Shown here: positions 23,033 to 36,445 of the stretch, piece by piece
Layout: each line of letters begins with the position of its first letter
How positions within the stretch are numbered: the stretch's first letter is position 1
Source of the DNA: Laguncularia racemosa
Lineage: Eukaryota; Streptophyta; Magnoliopsida; Myrtales; Combretaceae
NCBI GenBank assembly: GCA_037954665.1
Contig: JBBMOL010000057.1
Location: 682,001-746,000 of the forward strand
Length of the DNA stretch: 64,000 nt
Direction of reading: 5' to 3'
The notes under the pieces: model-generated
What the model saw: the letters and a program-made list of their open reading frames with translations, nothing else
The model's database searches: none
What the model was told of the DNA's origin: nothing
Position numbers and translations under genes: made by a program

Positions 23033-23690
23033 GCGGTGGGCTTAGTTAGATTTAGTTCATTTTTACTTCAAACTAAACTAAATTATAATAATACAGTTTG
23101 ATTTTTTATAACTTTGAACCAAATTATATATTTTGAATTAGGAATTTTTTCAAAATATAAAACATCAATGTAGTTTAGTTTGATTTACAAATTTAACCAT
23201 ATTTTATAATTTATAAAAGTATATTTATATAACATGTAATCTTGTATAAAACGTATTAAATTTGTTCAATAACAATAAGTAATGATATCTTATAAGATAT
23301 TGATGAAGCCAATATTCTTGTGATGAAGAAATTTTAAATACTTATTAACAACTAATTTTATTCATAAAGTTAACATATAATATAAATTTTGAGAATATAT
23401 ATATATAATTTCTAAATTACAATAACAAAAGTTAAATACATGATTATTTCAATAAATAATAATTAAATTTTTTTAAATACTATATTACAACAAGTAAAAT
23501 ATTACTTTTTTTTTTTGAAATGGTTTAGTTTGATTTTAGTATTTGATTTGTTTTATTTTTCCAAACTAACAATAATTTTTTTTTATTTAGTTTGGTTTAA
23601 GAATTTTTTAACTAAATTTAAATATATATATATATATTAGTTTGGTGTGATGCAATTTGTGAATTAGATGGTTTTTTTCTCATCCCTATG
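23033..23690. mobile_element. Candidate hAT-type MITE
   Basis: The left edge reads TAGCGGTGGGCTTAGTTAGA and the right edge, on the opposite strand, TAGGGATGAGAAAAAAACC, resembling plant hAT termini. Inside, GTTTAGTTTGATTT-type motifs recur in both orientations near the two ends (about 23075-23190 and 23520-23640). The flanking 8 bp (TAAGTAGT and TGAATAGC) match poorly, so the exact boundary is unproven. No coding capacity. Confidence 0.4.
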
Positions 23691-26600
23691 AATAGCTAGC
23701 TAATCTGTAAACAGTCATGGAAAGAGCTCCTAAATAGTTAACTAATAGCTACCTAGGGGCATGCGTGGTCATGATACTCTATTCAACTGTTTTAGTAAAA
23801 TAAGGATTCCACATAAAATGTTAAGTGTTGAATATATAAGTGAATGAGTCAAAAAAAAAAAAATTTTGAGCAATAGTTGACACTTAGACTTAACTACGTT
23901 TTGTAATACTCGCTTTCCATAAGTTCAAATACCACAGGACTGGCTCTAAAATAGGGAATTATGAGGATAACTATGACTTAGACAAATATATATATAGATC
24001 TTCAGCCCATCATTACACAAATATTAGTTTATGTGCATGAAAAGATATGGTGCATTTGATCATTCGGAGTTCCATATCATAGTCCAATATTTGATATACA
24101 CCAAAGTTATTAACTTTAAATTAAATACAATGATTACAGATTGTTTTTGTTTAAACATTTTGTGTACCGTTATTTGACATGTGCACCGGATTGGAGGTCC
24201 ATAATTCCCCAACATTTTTCCTAGGATTTGTGCTTTAATAACAATATAAATATTTTACATATAACAACACATGCTATAGAAAAGGTAAGTCTAGCTTGTA
24301 TTCATATGGTGTCAGATTCCTGTCCTTCTATCATTATATATTGTAACTAAAAATTCTTTTTAAAACAATATAGGACTTAAATATATAGTCTTTAAATAGC
24401 TAATTTATGAGAAAAAAAATAAGTTTGCATGTTATTATTTTCTAAATAAACCGTTTTGTTTATTGATAACGCAAAATAGAAACCCTATATGACCTTCGTT
24501 AGAGCCTTAGCTTGCATTGTACCTACACTATAAGTAGAAGGGGTGATTCTTCTACATAGTATATCTATTAAAAACTATTATATAGAGATATAATAGAGTT
24601 CTGTTCGGTTTAATGGAATCATTTGTTTTCTATATGCCAATATTATCTATACTCTTAATAGAAAGAAGAAGATTTGTCTTTTTCAAAATTCCTTGATTTT
24701 ATTTTATATTTAGCCTTTAGAAAATCAGAGGACAAAATGGGCATAATAGAAATCTTTATTTTTCTACCCAGTATCTTTAGTGAATTATCTATACTCGAGA
24801 ATTAATAAAGTAACTTGTCATTCCTACTTTTTAGAAATTCTAGAGTTCTAAGTTAATCATTAGTAGTTAAGTTTAACTTTCATTGAGTAAGATGTACATG
24901 AGTAAATGATGAAAATTATTGAAGTTTAAAAACTTTTAAGATTTTTTTTTCCCTTCACATCTTTTCTCTTTCCTTCTCACACAAATTTAGAGTCTTCTCA
25001 TAAGTAAATAACCAAACTAGATAAGACATACTAGAATGTGAGGGATAAAAAACACAATATTTAAGTTTATATTATCTTTTCTTACATGCATTGCATTGTT
25101 GATTTATAATAATAATAAAGAAAGGTAAATGGATTGTTAAATTTCTCATTTATCTTAACTCTCCTTTATTTCTTCACATACCCAAATCTATTTATTTTAG
25201 AAAAGCTTTATAAAATGTATCTTGTGATACTTCATATAAAAAATGTTCCATATAAATTGCAGGAGAGTATTATTAGTGGCAACCCTTACTATTTGGTGGA
25301 TGATTTGAGGATAAACTAATGTTGACGCTAATTTTTTTTTTAACCTAAATTGGAGAAGAAAGTCCAAAGAGGATGGGGAGCGCTGACGAGATATGCCTCC
25401 TAGCAGACTTCTAAAATGATTTTTAGGTAGTGGTTTATAAGGCTTAATGTAGTGACATTGCAAAGTCAACATTATTTAAAAACTTTTAATTAAATAGTTA
25501 AAATAATTTATTAGTTATTTATTGATTTAATTATTAACTACTTTTAAACTTAAATATTATAATCCTAATGGGATAAACTATATCTATAAATAATAATATC
25601 AGCTCGAAACACCAATAAGAAAGCTAAAAGGAACATTAAGCAAAAGAGTGATGAGCTCTCAAGGTCCACATAATTGGCTGCTGTTATTCAAGAAGTTTAT
25701 TCAAGGATTATTTCCTTTTCTTCAAGTGTGAAGAGTGAGTGCTTGCTAGAAATGTTTGTTTAATAAGGTCACTACTACTGTAGAAAAGATTTATAGTTAC
25801 TAATCGTTATGGGAGTAAGGAAAAAAAAAAAAAACAGAGAGCAAGCAGGAAGCTAATGGATAGAAGTTTGAAAGTTCTAGATCCGCTAGATGATACTAGC
25901 TATATAATAATAATCATAACGAGATAACCAAATTCCAGAAGATGCACATGGGTGCCAATATTGAATATACAATTAACAGTATCAAAATTAATATATGATG
26001 CAAAGATAAAACTTCATTATATATGGGACTAATCAATAGTAAAGAGAGAAGAATTCATGTGAATTTTGTTAAAAAAGAATTATCAGAAGATAAATGTTAA
26101 CGAGTGTCTCTAAATACATTTGTTAATGAATTTCATAAAGAGATTTTGTATCTTTTGAAGTATTTATTTATTTTTTAATGTATATAATCAATTTTTAAAA
26201 GATTTAATAGATTTTTTTTAAGCTCTTAAAAAGCATTCAAGATATCCATTAATAAAACCTTTACTATATATAAATACATTCAACTATATAACATGCATTG
26301 TTTACAAAACTATTTATAGATTTGCTACTCTATGACTATATTGTACAGTACAGATTAACATGTCCATGATTTTTAAGGGATATGTGGTATTCTGCCTTTT
26401 CCCACAATTTATGACTATTCATATGTCACAACATTTGTAGGTCATACATTTTTAATACAGGATTTTATCTTAACTTTTCATCATCATCTTACACATGGAA
26501 GTGCAAGTACCAAACGAGACGTTACTAAACACCTTGTTATTCTTCACTTTATACGCTACGTATAAATCAAAATTGAGGAACACAACTATATTCTAACTTC

Positions 26601-28130
26601 TTTATTTAGATAAGAGCAATCTTTTAATTTGATGATCCTTAGAGAAAAAGCTTAAACATTGTATAGCCTATCTTAAAAATTAATCCATAATGTGAGGTTC
26701 CACTTCCACCAAGGGGGGCTCCTTAATTTCATTATAGTTGGGATACCACTCGTGTAGGATCAAAATAAAGGGTTTTCGTTATCATAATTAATCGTCCTGA
26801 AATATTATATAAAAGCTATAAAAAGAGAGAAAGAAAATGAAGTTTAAGAGTGTCATAATCTTAACGATGCATAAAACCTATGACATGTATTCTAGTAGTG
26901 TAAGAATATAAAATGCCATTCATTTTATTTACTCTAACGCATATGTTTTATAACTAGTTTTGTTTTATGTGCTTCAGTGCTAAGATAGAGTAGATTATGT
27001 TCATATTCCAAAGCCATGAATATCTCTGGTATTGTAACTAAAATTTTGGAAAAATTCTAAGCATGGTTCCGTTCCATTTTTTGTATGGATATTTGTTGTC
27101 CTAAAGTCTCATCTTAACTATATCTTCATCAATCATAGGTTAACACTTAAGCAAACTAATATATATCTATATATATATATATATTATCTAAACTACTAGA
27201 TGTTTAATTACTATCGGTCGGGACACTATTGATACAACGGAATTGAGATAGCAAATGTGAATCCGAGTCAAGGTTATTTAAAGTATCATCTGGGTGACAT
27301 TAATGCAAACTTTTAATTTTTATGTGAACTATTTTAGGATGTTTATAAAATATTTTAAGATTAATCCAAATGCATTATTTTCTTATCATATGTAGATACT
27401 TATTTTAGTAGAATAAACTTCTATGATCATGTATTACTTTTTGGTCCAAATATTTGAATGTAATTAGTGATAAAATGTTAAAAATATAAAGTTTAAAACA
27501 GTAAATATTTATCTATATACAAATATAGTTACCTTTAATTACTAATGAATATAATGATACTCCAACGAGAAAGTACGTAGCACAGCTAAGAAACTCTCAC
27601 AATAGAAGAAAAATGCCTAAAAGCCAGGATAGTAATTACTTGTATAAAAGTATATTTATATGTATTTGTGTTGAAATGGATATTTATAAATAATTTCTTT
27701 CTTACGAATTTAATTGTTTTATCTTAAAAGATAACATCTAATCTTGCACCAAAGAACTCTATTATTATTCTAACAGTAAAAATAATTATAAAAATTTATT
27801 AAAAGAAAATAAATTATAAACTCAATAAATATATCATCCATCATCATTACCCACCACGTATACTCTTTTTGATCCCATCAATAAGTGCACCATGGCATAA
27901 AAAGAATGGACTTGCAACCCAAATTTCATTTAATTTATAAATATTTTCCTTTAGGTTAATCTTTTTCCCATTAACGGGTCTTAAAAATAGAACTCCCCAT
28001 ATTTTTCAATATTACTTATTTTATGAAAAAAATAATTATATAAAGATAAAAAATTTTGTTTATTTGATTTTTTTTTTCCTTCTTTCCTTTTTTTTTTTTT
28101 TTTTCAAATCTTTTCCTCTTTCAAAAAATT
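23691..28130. other. AT-rich intergenic sequence, no gene seen
   Basis: Short open frames only (for example 25134-25319 + and 25197-25472 -), without recognisable motifs. T-rich and A-rich runs and dispersed (TA)n blocks. Confidence 0.45.
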
Positions 28131-28226
28131 AAATGACAACTTTGAGTCAAGTGAAGATTATTAACTGCGTCCAGGAAATCATTGTTCGTGTTGATGGCAG
28201 AAGAAAAAACACACAAAGCTACTTCT

Positions 28227-28257
28227 AACCTCAGAAACTGCTACAGTGTCAGAGGTT
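28227..28257 (+). other. Short imperfect hairpin
   Basis: Arms AACCTCAGAAACTG and CAGTGTCAGAGGTT pair at 12 of 14 positions around a 3-base loop. It lies in a more complex, less AT-rich stretch (28140-28680). Too short for a plant miRNA precursor. Confidence 0.4.
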
Positions 28258-28589
28258 GTGCAGTTGTGTCCTGTACAAAGTTTTTGTTTTGATCAAGAAT
28301 GCGAAGAGAATCTGACCAATAATACATACACTTGCCTTTTTGATTGACAAGACATCGTTTCCCATTGCCCTTTTCAGTGGTGACGGAGAATCTGATGTGA
28401 TTGTCCTCCACAAATTATTTGTTATATGTAATTATTGTTTATAAATAATTTCGTCATTCTCATCATAATCTTATTGGCCGTTTTATGACTAACCCACCCC
28501 CCTCTGTCTGTTTCTCTCTTTCACATCTCTTCCCATTTATATTTATTTTCTGCCAAGAAAAGCAAGAGGAGAATCAGAATTCAATTCAG

Positions 28590-28661
28590 ATGGAGAGAAG
28601 AGGCTCTAGGATAATAATAGTTGGATTCTTTGTGCCACTCCTTGCTTTTGTTAGAACTTAG
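28590..28661 (+). other. Short ORF with hydrophobic segment; possible relic of a gene's first exon
   Basis: The ATG at 28590 follows a pyrimidine-rich, leader-like stretch (CCCACCCCCCTCTGTCTG near 28493) and a purine-rich run before the ATG. It encodes 23 residues, MERRGSRIIIVGFFVPLLAF then VRT and a stop: a basic start and a hydrophobic core, like a signal peptide or anchor. No continuing exon is visible. It could be a truncated gene copy, a non-coding transcript, or chance. Confidence 0.25.
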
Positions 28662-28669
28662 GAACCCTA

Positions 28670-30659
28670 CTACACATTAGAGTTTATTATTGTGAATCGA
28701 TCTTATGCTTGTAAAATTTATTTATTATAATATTTATTTGAAGGTTAGGTTAAAAGATGCTTTCAGATTGCTTTAAAGGATTTTTTTAGTAATGCTGATT
28801 AGGAACTTTATGGGAAAGAGTATGTAAAAAATGAACAGTCATTTTATTTAATATTTTTTATAAGTGTTTTGACAAACCCATTAACATTTTCCTTATTTAA
28901 ATTCTTCCATTTTGATTTCTATATATATTGAATCAAAATGAACTTAGTCCTGCATAGTTAAGATTAAAGAAAGATTAATATAGCTTGGACAAATGATACT
29001 ATTTGTCAAATGAGTTCAAATAAAATATTGAAGGAGAATAATATAAACCCTATCTTGTGTTAAAAAATAATAATGATAGTTATATAAGTTCTATCTGCTT
29101 ACTACACAGTTGCACATTTAGTCTTTATTTAATCCCATTCGACAGTAGCATATTTAGTCTTTATTTTATCCCATTCCACCATATCTTCAAAGAGTACTTT
29201 ATTATCTATTTTAAACTCATTTTTTAACTTTTATAAGTGCATCCCATTTCTTGAAGACCGTGTCCATACACATCATGTTGCCTTGCAACATCGATTTGTG
29301 GGCGTGGGAGAAGTTTAGGTATTAGCTAATTTTTCCCGACAAGGGGTTTGCCTTACAACATCATTGGCTCAAGGTGCATAAACCAAGGACTTACTTAATA
29401 TGTCATGAGGAACCTGTATTATAAAATAGGCCAAATCAAGTAATAGAATAACAATGAGATTCTAATTGGATTGTTATATTTACAGCCGTAAATTCCAGGA
29501 AAACCTTACTATAAACATTATATAAATTCATACATATTATACATAAACGGGACTAAATTTCTCCGTATCCAAAGGGTATTTTTATCTGTTTCATATATAA
29601 TCAGCAAATCATTATAAAAAAAAAATGTTTAATATGTATAAGAAGTTATATTTTTTTATTATATATATGCGCAGATAATTAATAGGAAAAGAATAAAAAA
29701 AACTATATCTATAATACTCGTTAGAACTCCGCCAAAGCAGAACAGTATCATGTAATAATTGTTACGTGCTGCATGAACAGGAAACAATAGATTATCCAGT
29801 TCCGTCTTCATGAACTTTTTTCTACTTAGACTTGCATACACGGTAACTGATTCTCCCTCATAGGGTATCATTCTACGACCCATGTTTGATGCAAAACGTG
29901 TGTAGAGGGAAAATTTTAATATTCTTACTTATGTTCTAGGTTAGGTAGAGAAAAGCCGTCAACCACTGTCAAACATATGCCTAATTAGTACCGTTTATTA
30001 GGCACACATAATACAACTTTGGAAGGAATTTTTTTTTTCCGTTTTTTAAACTTATATGGGTGCTTATAGAGTAGTTTATACAAAGTATCGTCATGTATAA
30101 GTAAAATAATTTTAATTAATATATTAACAATATATTTAATATACAGGAATGAATCTACAATGAAATCATGATTTCAAATTCTACTCTATTTATTATATTT
30201 GAATTTTCTTTTAAAAATCAAAATCATAATTTTTTGAAATCGTCGAATTTACATTTAAGAGAGAATTTTTGAAATGGATTTTTTATTTTGGTTTCGTTCT
30301 AATCCATTTTATATTATTCCTATATATCAAATATGACATTGATTATAATTATATGGTACTTGATATTAAAATAAGACTTCCTTCCCCTTTATATATTATC
30401 ATATCCAACATCCTATTCTCAATTCCCACCGTTTTCTCACTTTCAATACTTCTTCTTACCCAAGATAATGTGAGTATTAAGCAATATCGAAAATATGATA
30501 TAAATTTCAAGCTTAAATTCAATCTACTCCATAAATTTCAAAGTCATTATATGCAGCACTTAACCGCAAGTTTTGAGGTCAACATTGCTTCTTTTATATG
30601 TTAGGGTTCACCATCCTAGTTATCAATGAGACTGAATCGGAGCTTGACATATCACATTA
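28670..30659. other. AT-rich intergenic sequence, no supported gene
   Basis: The minus-strand frame at 29659-29883 (74 codons, C-terminal hydrophobic stretch) and the plus-strand frame at 30269-30604 (111 codons) have no recognisable family. Both are AT-rich and I do not call them genes. Confidence 0.4.
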
Positions 30660-30667
30660 GGTAAGCT
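30660..30667. repeat. hAT target site duplication, left (GGTAAGCT)
   Basis: The eight bases before the left inverted repeat match GGTAAGCC at 32374-32381 at 7 of 8 positions, the size expected for hAT insertion. Confidence 0.8.
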
Positions 30668-32373
30668 CAAGATTGTCAAAATCGTGATTTTATATAGAAT
30701 CGCTAAGGGGTCCATAGAATCGAAACGTAGAAACGAAAGTTTCTACAACTTATATAAAATAACTTTCAAATATTATAAATTTACTTACAATAGTTATTAA
30801 AAGATATAATGAATAATAGAAATAAGGAAATTCAGCATTTATTTTGATCATAAATTGCAAATTTGCAATAAAAGTCATAATATAGATAATCAAGTATAAG
30901 TTGTATAATATAGATATTTTATTTCTAAAATGATAAATCATGTATAAAGCGAGTTTCACCTAGTTATATATAAAAAACTAAAAGATAATAGATAAAATTT
31001 AAAAATAATTGTGACTTTAAGAAATTATTAATAAATTAAAGTTGATAACGGAGATATACCATTAGAAAGGAGTAATATAAAAAAAATAACAAATAACTAC
31101 TAACAAAAAATAAATAATAAAAAAGGTCCTTTTCTTGATATTAAGCACTTAATTGTTCTCTTTAAACCCTAAATTCAAATATTAAACACTTAAGTATCTT
31201 TTTTCTTGATAAATTTACATAAAATTTATACAAAATTATATTTAATAAGTATTGGAAATAAGGCTCTTTCAACACTTATCAAAGTATAATACTAAAGTTT
31301 CAAATACCATTTACTTTAACTAACTTTTGCTCTAACCATTGTCTACACTGTAGTAGTATGTGCCAAATGACGAGCTAGGAGTTGGTTAAACTAACCAACT
31401 TTGCCTCCACTTCATATCACTAGAACATCGTGCTTCATTGGCTGGGATTTTTTCATGTTTGTTTCCTACTTTGGTTGAGCCGGTTTGATAATAGATAATA
31501 TAAATGATTGCATAGATAAACTCAGTATGTCACCCGTATTCGGAAATTGTATCATAAAATGCACCGAGTACGATCAGCACTACATAGAAGACCATTTATT
31601 TGAAACAACAATGTCCAGCTTCTTCGCACTCTTTCCTCAACACCTGTACAACTTGAACAAAGAGGAAAACATAGTAGGAATAGGTTGACAGCAAACATGG
31701 CCAACCTAGTGAAGAGAATGAACACAAGCAGCAGGTAACATACATGATGAACACACGTAAGCACTCTAAACAGCAGATGTGGCCTCATAGATGATAGTTC
31801 TGGCCGAAGTTTACAACTAGGGCTAATGTTTGATGGCGAACAGGGCTGATGGATGACTACAAACACGACGACCACACGACACAAACGATGAACACACGCC
31901 AACACAATCTTTGTAGATTTAGCTAAAGACATGATGGATCTAGGTGACCACGAGAACAATGACGACTAGAGACGAAGACATAACAAAAGCCGCAGGGAAT
32001 AATGAACACAACGACCACAGCAGACACAATGAACATACGACATACCCTGCAACCACCAATCTACATGAAGACACCATAGGCATGATCAAGAGACGACAGA
32101 TTTAGGAGTTCATCCATTAGCTTTTCCTTTTTCCTCCTCTGACTCTGTTTGTGTAGTGGAGAAAACGTGTTGGGCAATTGAAAAATAAGACTTTGTAGTA
32201 GAAACGCAAAAACGCTAGTAGACTTGCGATTTTACCGATTCCACGTATGGAATCGCTATTCTACTATGATTTTATGTCAAAAACGTTTTTACATGTAAGT
32301 TGACTAAGAATGTGCTCACTAACTCGTAAAATCATAGAAATGTGCGAGTTAACTCACGATTTTGACAACATTG
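30668..32373 (-). mobile_element. Non-autonomous hAT element, 1.7 kb
   Basis: Terminal inverted repeats CAAGATTGTCAAAATCGTGA (30668-30687) and its complement at 32354-32373 match at 18 of 20 positions, flanked by an 8-bp duplication. The first roughly 280 bp are, as reverse complement, closely similar to the 3' end of the hAT at 34010-39583. The other end resembles that element's 5' end, so this copy is inverted relative to it. No transposase motif is present. The middle (about 31700-32060) is a higher-GC block with recurring GATGAACACA and ACGACCACA words. Mobilisation would need a transposase in trans. Confidence 0.85.
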
Positions 32374-32381
32374 GGTAAGCC
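32374..32381. repeat. hAT target site duplication, right (GGTAAGCC)
   Basis: Partner of 30660-30667. Confidence 0.8.
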
Positions 32382-34001
32382 ACACGTGGAAAGATGGGTA
32401 GTTGACAAATAAAAAAAAATTGATATTCTTCTTCTTCTAACTAATCTTAATCCTAACTCTCAAACTTTAAAATTTTAATTATTTCTATAAAAATCAAATA
32501 TTTCTATCTATTTACAATTAAGATGCTCAATCATCGATCAATTGAAGATTGAACAAAATGGAAAAAAAACCCTAAATTTTGCTGATGATACGAACTCAAT
32601 TATAAGAGGAAAAACCATAATTAACTAGAATTACAAACAAGACAACGGAAAAAAATGGATAATACACCGAAAGTCAAAACTCAAACTAACCAATTCGTTA
32701 AATCTACAGCCAGATGCACCGCTAATCCAAAAACCAATTGGACATTTGGTTTAAGAATCTGACTTAAAAAAATGTTGTGTTTATAAGTAATGTTCAACTA
32801 ATTTTAGCTAAATAGGCATCAGAAATAGGTTTTTTTTTTTCCCGACAAAATTAAAGTCGGGGTTTCCCATATTTCGTTCGAGCAGGCAAAACGGAAGAGA
32901 TAGTCGTACTTTTCTTTTATTTGATGGATTTATTTTCTTCATTTAACTCTCTGTGTTTCTCTAATTATAGATTGCTTTATCTTAAGAAAATGTATACTCG
33001 ATTTTCACCAAACAATCTGGTAAAGCAAAACTTTTTAACGGATATTCCCATATGCCAAGACTAGGGATGCGACAGTTGAGCAATATATTTTTATTAAAAG
33101 TAGAAATACGTTCAAAAACCACAGTTAACCACAAATTAAACTTCTACATAAAATCTCCAATTTCTCTCACGGAACTAACATCAAATGACCAAAAGAAATG
33201 TCTAATATTTCCCTCTAAAACGTTTTAGCTAAAAGAGTCTAGCAGCATATGCGTGTCATAAATCAATTATAAATCCCTTTGAAGATCGGCTTACATATTA
33301 ATTGAATCCAACCAACTAGCCTCCACCCGTCACCTTCGTACAAGTCAAACTCCAACGCATCATATGGGTCACATAGCAAATCATCCCCTAAAATTAAGGC
33401 ATGAAACTTAGCACTTAATCGCACATATATGCTAAACTGCACACAGGTTTTTAACTATTAAATATTACAAATAAAATTCATTAAATTAATTATTTAGGTA
33501 TAGCATATAATAGAATCTTAGCATCCCAAGATCTAGAGTATCAGAGACTCTTATCACACACTAGCCAAATGGAAACAAAACTATAGATACAAAACCATGG
33601 AAAACACAAAAAAAAAGAAAAAGAAATGCAAAGGTGTAATCTATGTCCATATTATTGAAAACAAAAGAAATCATTTTACCATCGTTTGAATCAACTTTCC
33701 ATATCACTAATTCACACCATTTGAATTGCCATCGTTAGTGCAAATTGCTCGGTCAAAATTAAGGAAAATTTTCAAAAATCTTTTTAAAAAATTGTTATGA
33801 GAAATAATTTGGAGTTGCTAACTAACTTGTATAGCATGAATACGATTGAATGACACTATTGGAATAAACAATAAACTTAATAAAAAAGAACCAAGAAGAG
33901 CTCATAAAGAGAAATTATAATAACATGCCAAACAAGTTGAGGGCCAAGATGAATTGATCTTAACACAACCCATTAACAAATGGACTAAGATATGGCTATC
34001 G
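32382..34001. other. AT-rich sequence between two hAT elements, no gene seen
   Basis: Nothing recognisable as coding or RNA gene. Short A and T runs only. Confidence 0.45.
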
Positions 34002-34009
34002 ACATAACC

Positions 34010-34022
34010 ATGGTTGTCAAAC
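34010..34022 (+). repeat. Left terminal inverted repeat of hAT
   Basis: ATGGTTGTCAAAC, paired with 39571-39583 with one mismatch. Confidence 0.8.
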
Positions 34023-36445
34023 TCACTAGTTAATTCATATGTTTCTACAAGTTTACGAGTTTGTGAATATATTTCTTATCAACTAACATACAAAATCGGT
34101 TTGAGAGTAAAATCGTAATAAAATCGTGATTCAACTTGTGGAATCGCTAAAATCACGAGTTGAAATCCGTTCGATTCAATTCTACTAGGTACTGTAATTT
34201 TTCGATCCAAGACTACAATGGGCCACCAAATTTGAAAGAAGCTTAGCCCAGGTCTCATTACGTATTAGGTCAAAGGTGATTTCATTTTCGTCTTCAGCGT
34301 TCTATGACCTTTGTTCTTCTTCTCATCTTCTATTCTTCTTAGTTCTTACTTCTTAATTCTTAATTTCTTAGTTCTCACAAGTCACAAGTCATAGTCATAG
34401 ACTCATAGTCGCATCAAGTTTTGTTCTTCACAGTCACAAACTCACTTCACAGTCATAAACTCGCAGTTCACTTCACATTTGCATCTCTAATTTAGGTGAT
34501 TAGGTTTTGTCCTTCTCTTGGTTGAACTCTTTTACTTGGTTTTTCTATTTTATTTTTAGTGGGTATGGTCTATATGGATTGGATTGATGATCATATTAGG
34601 GTCTGTAACTGATTTTCGATTATGATGTTAAATCCGAGGTTGTTATTTCCTGTTATTGTGATGGGTATTTTCTATTTGACTGTAGTATTAATTGCCTGTA
34701 CTTGATTCGTGATTCCATTTCTCGATTCCTTTTTCCATACGAAGGTTTCTTTGTTTGGTTGCTAACAGTAACAGAAGCATCGTTGATGTAGTCTCTAGTG
34801 GATTTTGATCCAATTAGCTAGACTTTCAATGAACTATGGTCATGTTTCAGATTTCTAGGTTAATTTCCTCCAAAAACACTTATTTTTGGGTTAATTTCTT
34901 CAAAAAATGCTTATGACACACTTCTAAAAATGCTTATTTCTGGGTTAGTTTCTTCTTCTCTATCAGATGGAACATTTGGTTTCAATTAATTTGTCTTCAT
35001 AATTACGCTAGGTTGAGCATTTGAAATGAGAGGGTTGAGAGCGTGAGGTTCAAGTCTCCATTTTAGCTCAAGTGTTAATAGCAAGCCCCATTTCAAAGTG
35101 GGCATGCTTCCAATTTGATGGGGATTTTTTTTTTCTTCTTCTTGGCTTGGTTTGGTTCCTTCTATGCACATCCCTAATTAATAGTAATGTTTGGTTTTCT
35201 TCTTTGTACTTATGAATGTTGTTTCATCGATTTGTTTTTAGATCTAATTAATTGATCCTAGTCATCTAGATTTTCTGATTTTATTGTGTTGTTTACTCTT
35301 GAGATTTAAAGCATGCTAAGAGAGACTAGTGCCTTCTTACTGTTTGGTAAAACAAATAAGGGAACCGAGATGAACCATGTCAAGTTTAGATTAGAGCCGA
35401 CGTTTCAATCCTTTCCAACAAGCAGTCACATTTATTTATTACATATTTTTAGTTTTATTTCACTTGAGAAGCAACACATGTGGAAGTTTGCCAAGTTGCA
35501 TGATATTTTGATATGATTGAGGTAGTAATTATTTGGTGTGCAAAGAATTAATTAACATTGAAACTAAATGTGGTTAAATATTCAGCTCTCGAAGAATATG
35601 CCTTAGTAAAATATGATAGAAAATTGAAATAGAAAGGGATAACATGTTTTACTTGTGGGTGACCCCTTTAGTTGAATCATGATAGAAGTTTAAGATAAAA
35701 TGATGGAATGCCACTATATAGTAGTGAGGACATTGACAAGGACATTATGACATTAAGCGCTATTGTGGGATAATCTTATAATTGTGGAATTGAATCGATA
35801 ATCTAGATTATAGATTATATGTTCAAAGGTTGGCACAGTAGTTAGTCCCCACTAAGTTGAATTTGAATTTACAAGGGATGGAATCTGAATGGATAGGGTA
35901 ATGGGCTAATTTATCTTCATTTGAAGGCAAGATCTCATAAAACTTACATGAAGTAAATTGAGGAAATAAATGTAATAAATATACATCAACTTTATTGTCT
36001 TTTGCCAAAAAAAGGTGAAGCTCACAGGACATATTTAGAAAAACTTATATGGGGATGAGTAAGTTCCACTTTTTTAGCTTGAGCCTTACTTGTGTGCCCT
36101 AACTAGTTGTCTACCATTGACTCTATATATTGAACTTGCACCTTCTAGATAAACACACAATAACCATGCACTAGAGGAACTTCCTCATTCACAACACACA
36201 GTAACCATGCACTATGTTGCACATCCAGACATTAATACACATCAAATGAAACATGAAGAAGCACATATATGATAAGTTGATTTCAATCCACATAGATAAA
36301 GATACCTAGTGGCTTTACTCTTTATTTTATACTTTGTCTTTGCTTTATCTATTTTACTTTTGTGTGGCCCTCTGTCTATTATATACTTTGTCTTTACTCT
36401 CTATTTTTGTTTCCTTATAGGATTTTAAGTATTGGCTAAGTTGAA

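Noticed and set aside
28227..28257. miRNA precursor
   Set aside because: 31-nt hairpin with a 3-base loop is too short for a plant miRNA.
30269..30604. 111-codon plus-strand ORF
   Set aside because: AT-driven composition, no recognisable domain, and no promoter or exon context.
31552..31959. 135-codon minus-strand ORF
   Set aside because: Lies in the repetitive middle of the short hAT; composition driven by recurring words; no domain recognised.
35005..35140. tRNA-like B-box GGTTCAAGTCTC followed by a T run, a possible SINE
   Set aside because: No convincing A box or tRNA fold, and it lies inside the 5' non-coding part of the hAT element.
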